Shown: piece by piece, positions 6,404 through 9,064 of the stretch
Position numbering within the stretch: position 1 is the first letter of the stretch
Layout of the letters: every line of letters starts with the position of its first letter
Assembly: GCA_015490435.1 (NCBI GenBank)
Contig: WFXV01000120.1
Location: forward strand, 1 to 9,064
Source of the DNA: Thermaceae bacterium
GTDB taxonomy: Bacteria > Deinococcota > Deinococci > Deinococcales > Marinithermaceae
Direction of reading: 5' to 3'
DNA length: 9,064 bases
Translations under genes and position numbers: made by a program
The notes under the pieces: model-generated
The model's input: only the letters and a program-made list of their open reading frames with translations
Told to the model about the DNA's origin: nothing
Database searches by the model: none

Positions 6404-7651
6404 GTGCGGGTGCTCCTCGCCGCCACCCGGCTTTCCGGCACCGACGGGGTGAGCCTCGAGGTGCGGAAGGTGCGGGAGGGGCTCGAGGCCCTGGGCCACC
6501 GGGTCTTCGCCCTCGCGGGGGTGCTCGAGCCCGACTGGGAGGGGGCGGAGGTCCCCGAGATGCACTTTCAAAGCCCGCTCGCCCGCCGCTTCCAGGGCGA
6601 GGCCTTCGCCCCCGGCCCCGAGGACCCGGGGCTCGTCCTTGCCATCTTCCGCGCCGGCCGGGAGCTCGAGGAAAAACTCGCCGCCGCCCTCGGCGGCTTT
6701 CGTCCCGACCTGCTCCTGGTGGAAAACGCCTGGGCGATCCCCTTGCACCTGCCGCTCGCCCTCGCCCTCTTCGGGCTTTGGCGGAGGCTCGGCGTCCCCG
6801 CCCTCAGCCACAACCACGACTACTCTTGGGAGCGAAAGCGCTTTCTCAAAAACCGGGTGCCCGCGCTCCTCGCCCGCTACTTCCCCCCGGCGGGCCCGGG
6901 GCAGCTCTCGATCAACACCCTCCAGCGGGCCGAGCTCCGCTTTCGGCGGGGGCTCGACTCCCACCTGCTCCCGAACGTCATGGACTTCGACCGGCCCCCG
7001 CCCGGCCCCGACGGCTATAACGCCGACTTCCGGGAAAGCCTCGGGATCGGGGACCGGCTGCTCCTCCTCCAGCCCACCCGGGTGGTGCCGAGGAAGCGGA
7101 TCGAAACGAGCCTCGACCTGGCGGCGGCGCTCCGGGAGCGGGGCTTCGACCCCGTCGTCCTCGTCACCCACGCCGCCGGCGACGAGGGATACCGCTACCA
7201 AGAAAGGCTCCGGGCCTACGCCCGGGCGAAGGGGGTGGACCTCCGCTTCGCCGCCGATCGGGTGGCCCGGACCCGGGGGCGGGCCGGGGGCAGGAAGGTC
7301 TACAGCCTCTGGGACGCCTACCTCCACGCCGACCTGGTCACCTACCCGAGCGCCTACGAGGGGTTCAGGAATGCCCTTTTGGAGGCGGTCTGGATGCGGC
7401 GGCCGGTGGTGGTGGGGCGCTACCCCGCCTACCTCGTCGACATCCGCCCCCTCGGGTTTCGCTTTGTCGAGGTGGGGGCGCGGGTGGACCGGGAGGTGGT
7501 CTCGGGCGTGCTCCGCTTCCTCCGCGACCCGGATTACGCCCGCGAGGCGACCCGGGCGAACTACCGGATCGCCGCCCGGCACTTCGGCTACCCCCGGCTA
7601 AAATCGGTCCTCCGGGAGGCAATCGGTGCAACCCGCCGAGCTCAGGCTTAG
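6404..7651 (+). CDS. GT4-family glycosyltransferase, mannosylglucosylglycerate synthase-like
   Basis: Cytoplasmic retaining glycosyltransferase of the GT-B fold, 415 residues. The N-terminal acceptor half opens MRVLLAATRL followed by TDGVSLEV at 13-20, and has NHDYSWERKRF at 137-147. The C-terminal nucleotide-sugar half has PTRVVPRKRIE at 224-234, whose basic residues sit where GT4 enzymes bind the donor phosphates. It also has the E-x7-E motif, Glu319 and Glu327, in YEGFRNALLE. The DGVSLE opening and the H..D..WER block resemble, from memory, mannosylglucosylglycerate synthases (MggS), which add mannose to glucosylglycerate; the exact reaction is inference. The start is GTG 6404, with GAAGGGG (6391-6397) six bases before it and the permease stop at 6398-6400. 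Its last 26 bases overlap the phosphorylase gene. Another GT4 specificity is possible. Confidence 0.85.
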   Translation: MRVLLAATRLSGTDGVSLEVRKVREGLEALGHRVFALAGVLEPDWEGAEVPEMHFQSPLARRFQGEAFAPGPEDPGLVLAIFRAGRELEEKLAAALGGFRPDLLLVENAWAIPLHLPLALALFGLWRRLGVPALSHNHDYSWERKRFLKNRVPALLARYFPPAGPGQLSINTLQRAELRFRRGLDSHLLPNVMDFDRPPPGPDGYNADFRESLGIGDRLLLLQPTRVVPRKRIETSLDLAAALRERGFDPVVLVTHAAGDEGYRYQERLRAYARAKGVDLRFAADRVARTRGRAGGRKVYSLWDAYLHADLVTYPSAYEGFRNALLEAVWMRRPVVVGRYPAYLVDIRPLGFRFVEVGARVDREVVSGVLRFLRDPDYAREATRANYRIAARHFGYPRLKSVLREAIGATRRAQA

Positions 7652-9064
7652 GAGTGCGCTCGCCTTCGTCTACGGCGAGGCTGGAGCGCGGCTCGCCGAG
7701 GCCCTCGTCCCCGAGCTCCGGGCCTTCGCCCGCGCCCACCCGGAGCGGGGCGGGCCCCTCGATCGGCTCGACCTCTTTCCCGGGGAGGCGATGCTGATCA
7801 GCTACCCCGACCAGGTCACCGCCCCCGGCGAGCCCGCCCTGGCGGTGCTCCGGCGCTTCCTCGCCGAGCGGGCGGACTTCTTCAGCGACCTCCACCTCCT
7901 GCCCCACTACCCCTACTCCTCCGACGACGGCTTCGCCGTCCTCGACTACTACGCGGTGCGCGAGGGGCTCGGGGGCTGGGACGAGGTGGCGCGGCTCGCC
8001 AAGGAGCGCCGGCTCATGCTCGACGCGGTGATCAACCACCTCTCGAGCAAGAGCGTCTGGTTTCAAAGGTTCCTCGCCGGCGAGCCGCCCTTCGACCGCT
8101 TCTTCCTCACCGACGAGGGCTGGGACACCTCGCGGGTGGTGCGGCCCCGGACCACGCCGCTTTTTACCGAGTTCGCCGGGCGCCGGGTCTGGACCACCTT
8201 CGGCCCCGACCAGGTGGACCTCGACTACCGAAACCCCGAGGTCTTCCACGCGGTGCTCCGAGTCCTGCTCTTTTACGTCGAGAAGGGGGCCGAGTTCTTG
8301 CGCCTGGACGCGGTGGGGTTCCTCTGGAAGGCGCCGGGGCGGGCGTGCCTCAACGAGCCCGAGGCCCACGCCCTGGTGCGGGCCTTCCGCGCCGCCTTGG
8401 ACCTCGCCGCCCCCCGGGTCAAGCTGGTCACCGAGACCAACGTCCCCCACGCCGAGAACGTTGCCTACTTCGGGGACGGTACCGACGAGGCCCAGCTCGT
8501 CTACAACTTCGCCCTGCCGCCCCTGGTGCTCCACGCCTACGCCCGGGAGGACGCCCGGGTGCTGGTGGACTGGGCGGCGGGGCTCGTGACCCCGGGCCCC
8601 CGCACCGCCTTCCTCAACTTCCTCGCCTCCCACGACGGGATCGGGCTCAGGCCGGTGGAGGGGATCTTGCCCGAGGCTGAGGTGGCTTTCCTGGTGGCCC
8701 GGGCGCGGGCCCACGGCGGCGAGGTGAGCGAGCGGGCGAGCCCCAAAGGGCCTCTTCCCTATGAGCTCAACCTCACCTGGTGGGACGCTTTGAACCCGCC
8801 CGGGGAGGACGAGGCGGTGGGGCTTCGCCGGCACCTCGGCTCGCATCTGGTGATGCTCGCGCTCGAGGGGCTACCGGCGGTCTACTTCCACGCCCTGCTC
8901 GGCACCCCCTCCTGGCGCGAGGGCTACCGAGAGAGCGGGATCAAGCGCCGGCTCAACCGCCGGAAGTTCACCTGGGGGGAGCTCGAAGCCGCCCTTACTG
9001 ACCCCGGCCACCGCTTTTCCCGGGTGCTTTCCGGCATGCGCGAACTCTTCACCCGGGTCCGCCC
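7626..9064 (+). CDS. GH13_18 glucoside phosphorylase, glucosylglycerate/sucrose phosphorylase family (3' end outside window)
   Basis: Phosphorolyses an alpha-glucoside to glucose 1-phosphate plus an acceptor, in the cytoplasm. 479 residues are visible. The family block HYPYSSDDGFAVLDYY is at 94-109, and DAVINHLSSKS, a GH13 conserved region, at 133-143. The catalytic triad is in place: nucleophile Asp228 in FLRLDAVGF, acid/base Glu270 in KLVTETNVPH, and stabilising Asp337 in ASHDGIG. VWTTFGPDQVDLDYRNPEV at 188-206 looks more like the YcjM-type glucosylglycerate phosphorylases than true sucrose phosphorylases, by memory only. The start is GTG 7626, chosen for GGGAGG at 7614-7619, six bases upstream; it overlaps the glycosyltransferase end. 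Family members are about 490-580 residues, so roughly 10-100 residues are missing at the window end. Sucrose, glucosylglycerol and sucrose-6-phosphate remain alternative substrates. Confidence 0.9.
   Translation, partial: MQPAELRLRSALAFVYGEAGARLAEALVPELRAFARAHPERGGPLDRLDLFPGEAMLISYPDQVTAPGEPALAVLRRFLAERADFFSDLHLLPHYPYSSDDGFAVLDYYAVREGLGGWDEVARLAKERRLMLDAVINHLSSKSVWFQRFLAGEPPFDRFFLTDEGWDTSRVVRPRTTPLFTEFAGRRVWTTFGPDQVDLDYRNPEVFHAVLRVLLFYVEKGAEFLRLDAVGFLWKAPGRACLNEPEAHALVRAFRAALDLAAPRVKLVTETNVPHAENVAYFGDGTDEAQLVYNFALPPLVLHAYAREDARVLVDWAAGLVTPGPRTAFLNFLASHDGIGLRPVEGILPEAEVAFLVARARAHGGEVSERASPKGPLPYELNLTWWDALNPPGEDEAVGLRRHLGSHLVMLALEGLPAVYFHALLGTPSWREGYRESGIKRRLNRRKFTWGELEAALTDPGHRFSRVLSGMRELFTRVR

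Noticed and set aside
5555..7582. Long open frame on the - strand, 675 codons
   Set aside because: Low-complexity Glu/Pro/His/Gly composition and no motifs; opposite two clear genes (MalG-type permease and GT4 enzyme).
7365..8846. Open frame on the - strand, 493 codons
   Set aside because: Lies opposite the phosphorylase, whose catalytic residues are all intact on the + strand; composition is that of a shadow frame.
1..9064. CRISPR arrays, insertion sequences, tRNA or rRNA genes
   Set aside because: No spaced direct repeats, transposase-like reading frames, terminal inverted repeats or RNA-gene signatures were seen; the window is almost fully coding.

Overview
The window is about 70% GC, densely coded, with every gene on the + strand and gene junctions that overlap or nearly touch. 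GTG starts, strong GGGAGG-type ribosome sites and very GC-rich third positions fit a thermophilic member of the Deinococcota (Thermales; the Meiothermus/Oceanithermus/Marinithermus group is a reasonable guess). This placement is inferred from style and gene content, not from a marker gene.

Region 1 (1-1460) is the end of a secretion or pilus-assembly cluster. It holds the 3' part of a GspF/PilC-type inner-membrane platform protein and, overlapping it by ATGA, a small PilO/GspM-like protein with one membrane helix.

Region 2 (1461-1557) is the only sizeable control region. It carries two LacI-family operator palindromes whose centres are 54 bp apart. One is perfect (16 bp) and abuts the ribosome site of the next gene; the other is imperfect. 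A weak promoter may lie between them.

Region 3 (1558 to the window end) reads as one autoregulated carbohydrate operon. Its order is LacI-type repressor, secreted family-1 sugar-binding protein, MalF-type permease, MalG-type permease, GT4 glycosyltransferase resembling mannosylglucosylglycerate synthases, and a GH13_18 (sucrose phosphorylase family) glucoside phosphorylase cut off by the window end. No transport ATPase is encoded here, so a shared MsmK/MalK-type ATPase elsewhere is likely. A very strong GC hairpin separates the binding-protein gene from the permeases, followed by a smaller hairpin that could cover the malF-type ribosome site.

The most unusual points are in the transporter. 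The MalF-type permease carries a DUF11-like (Ig-like) domain with two cysteines inside its first external loop. The MalG-type permease carries about 120 extra residues, mostly hydrophobic, before its usual first helix. Pairing this transporter with a GT4 enzyme and a GH13_18 phosphorylase suggests uptake and remodelling of a glucoside, with glucosylglycerate or a related compatible solute as the leading hypothesis. The substrate cannot be fixed from sequence alone.
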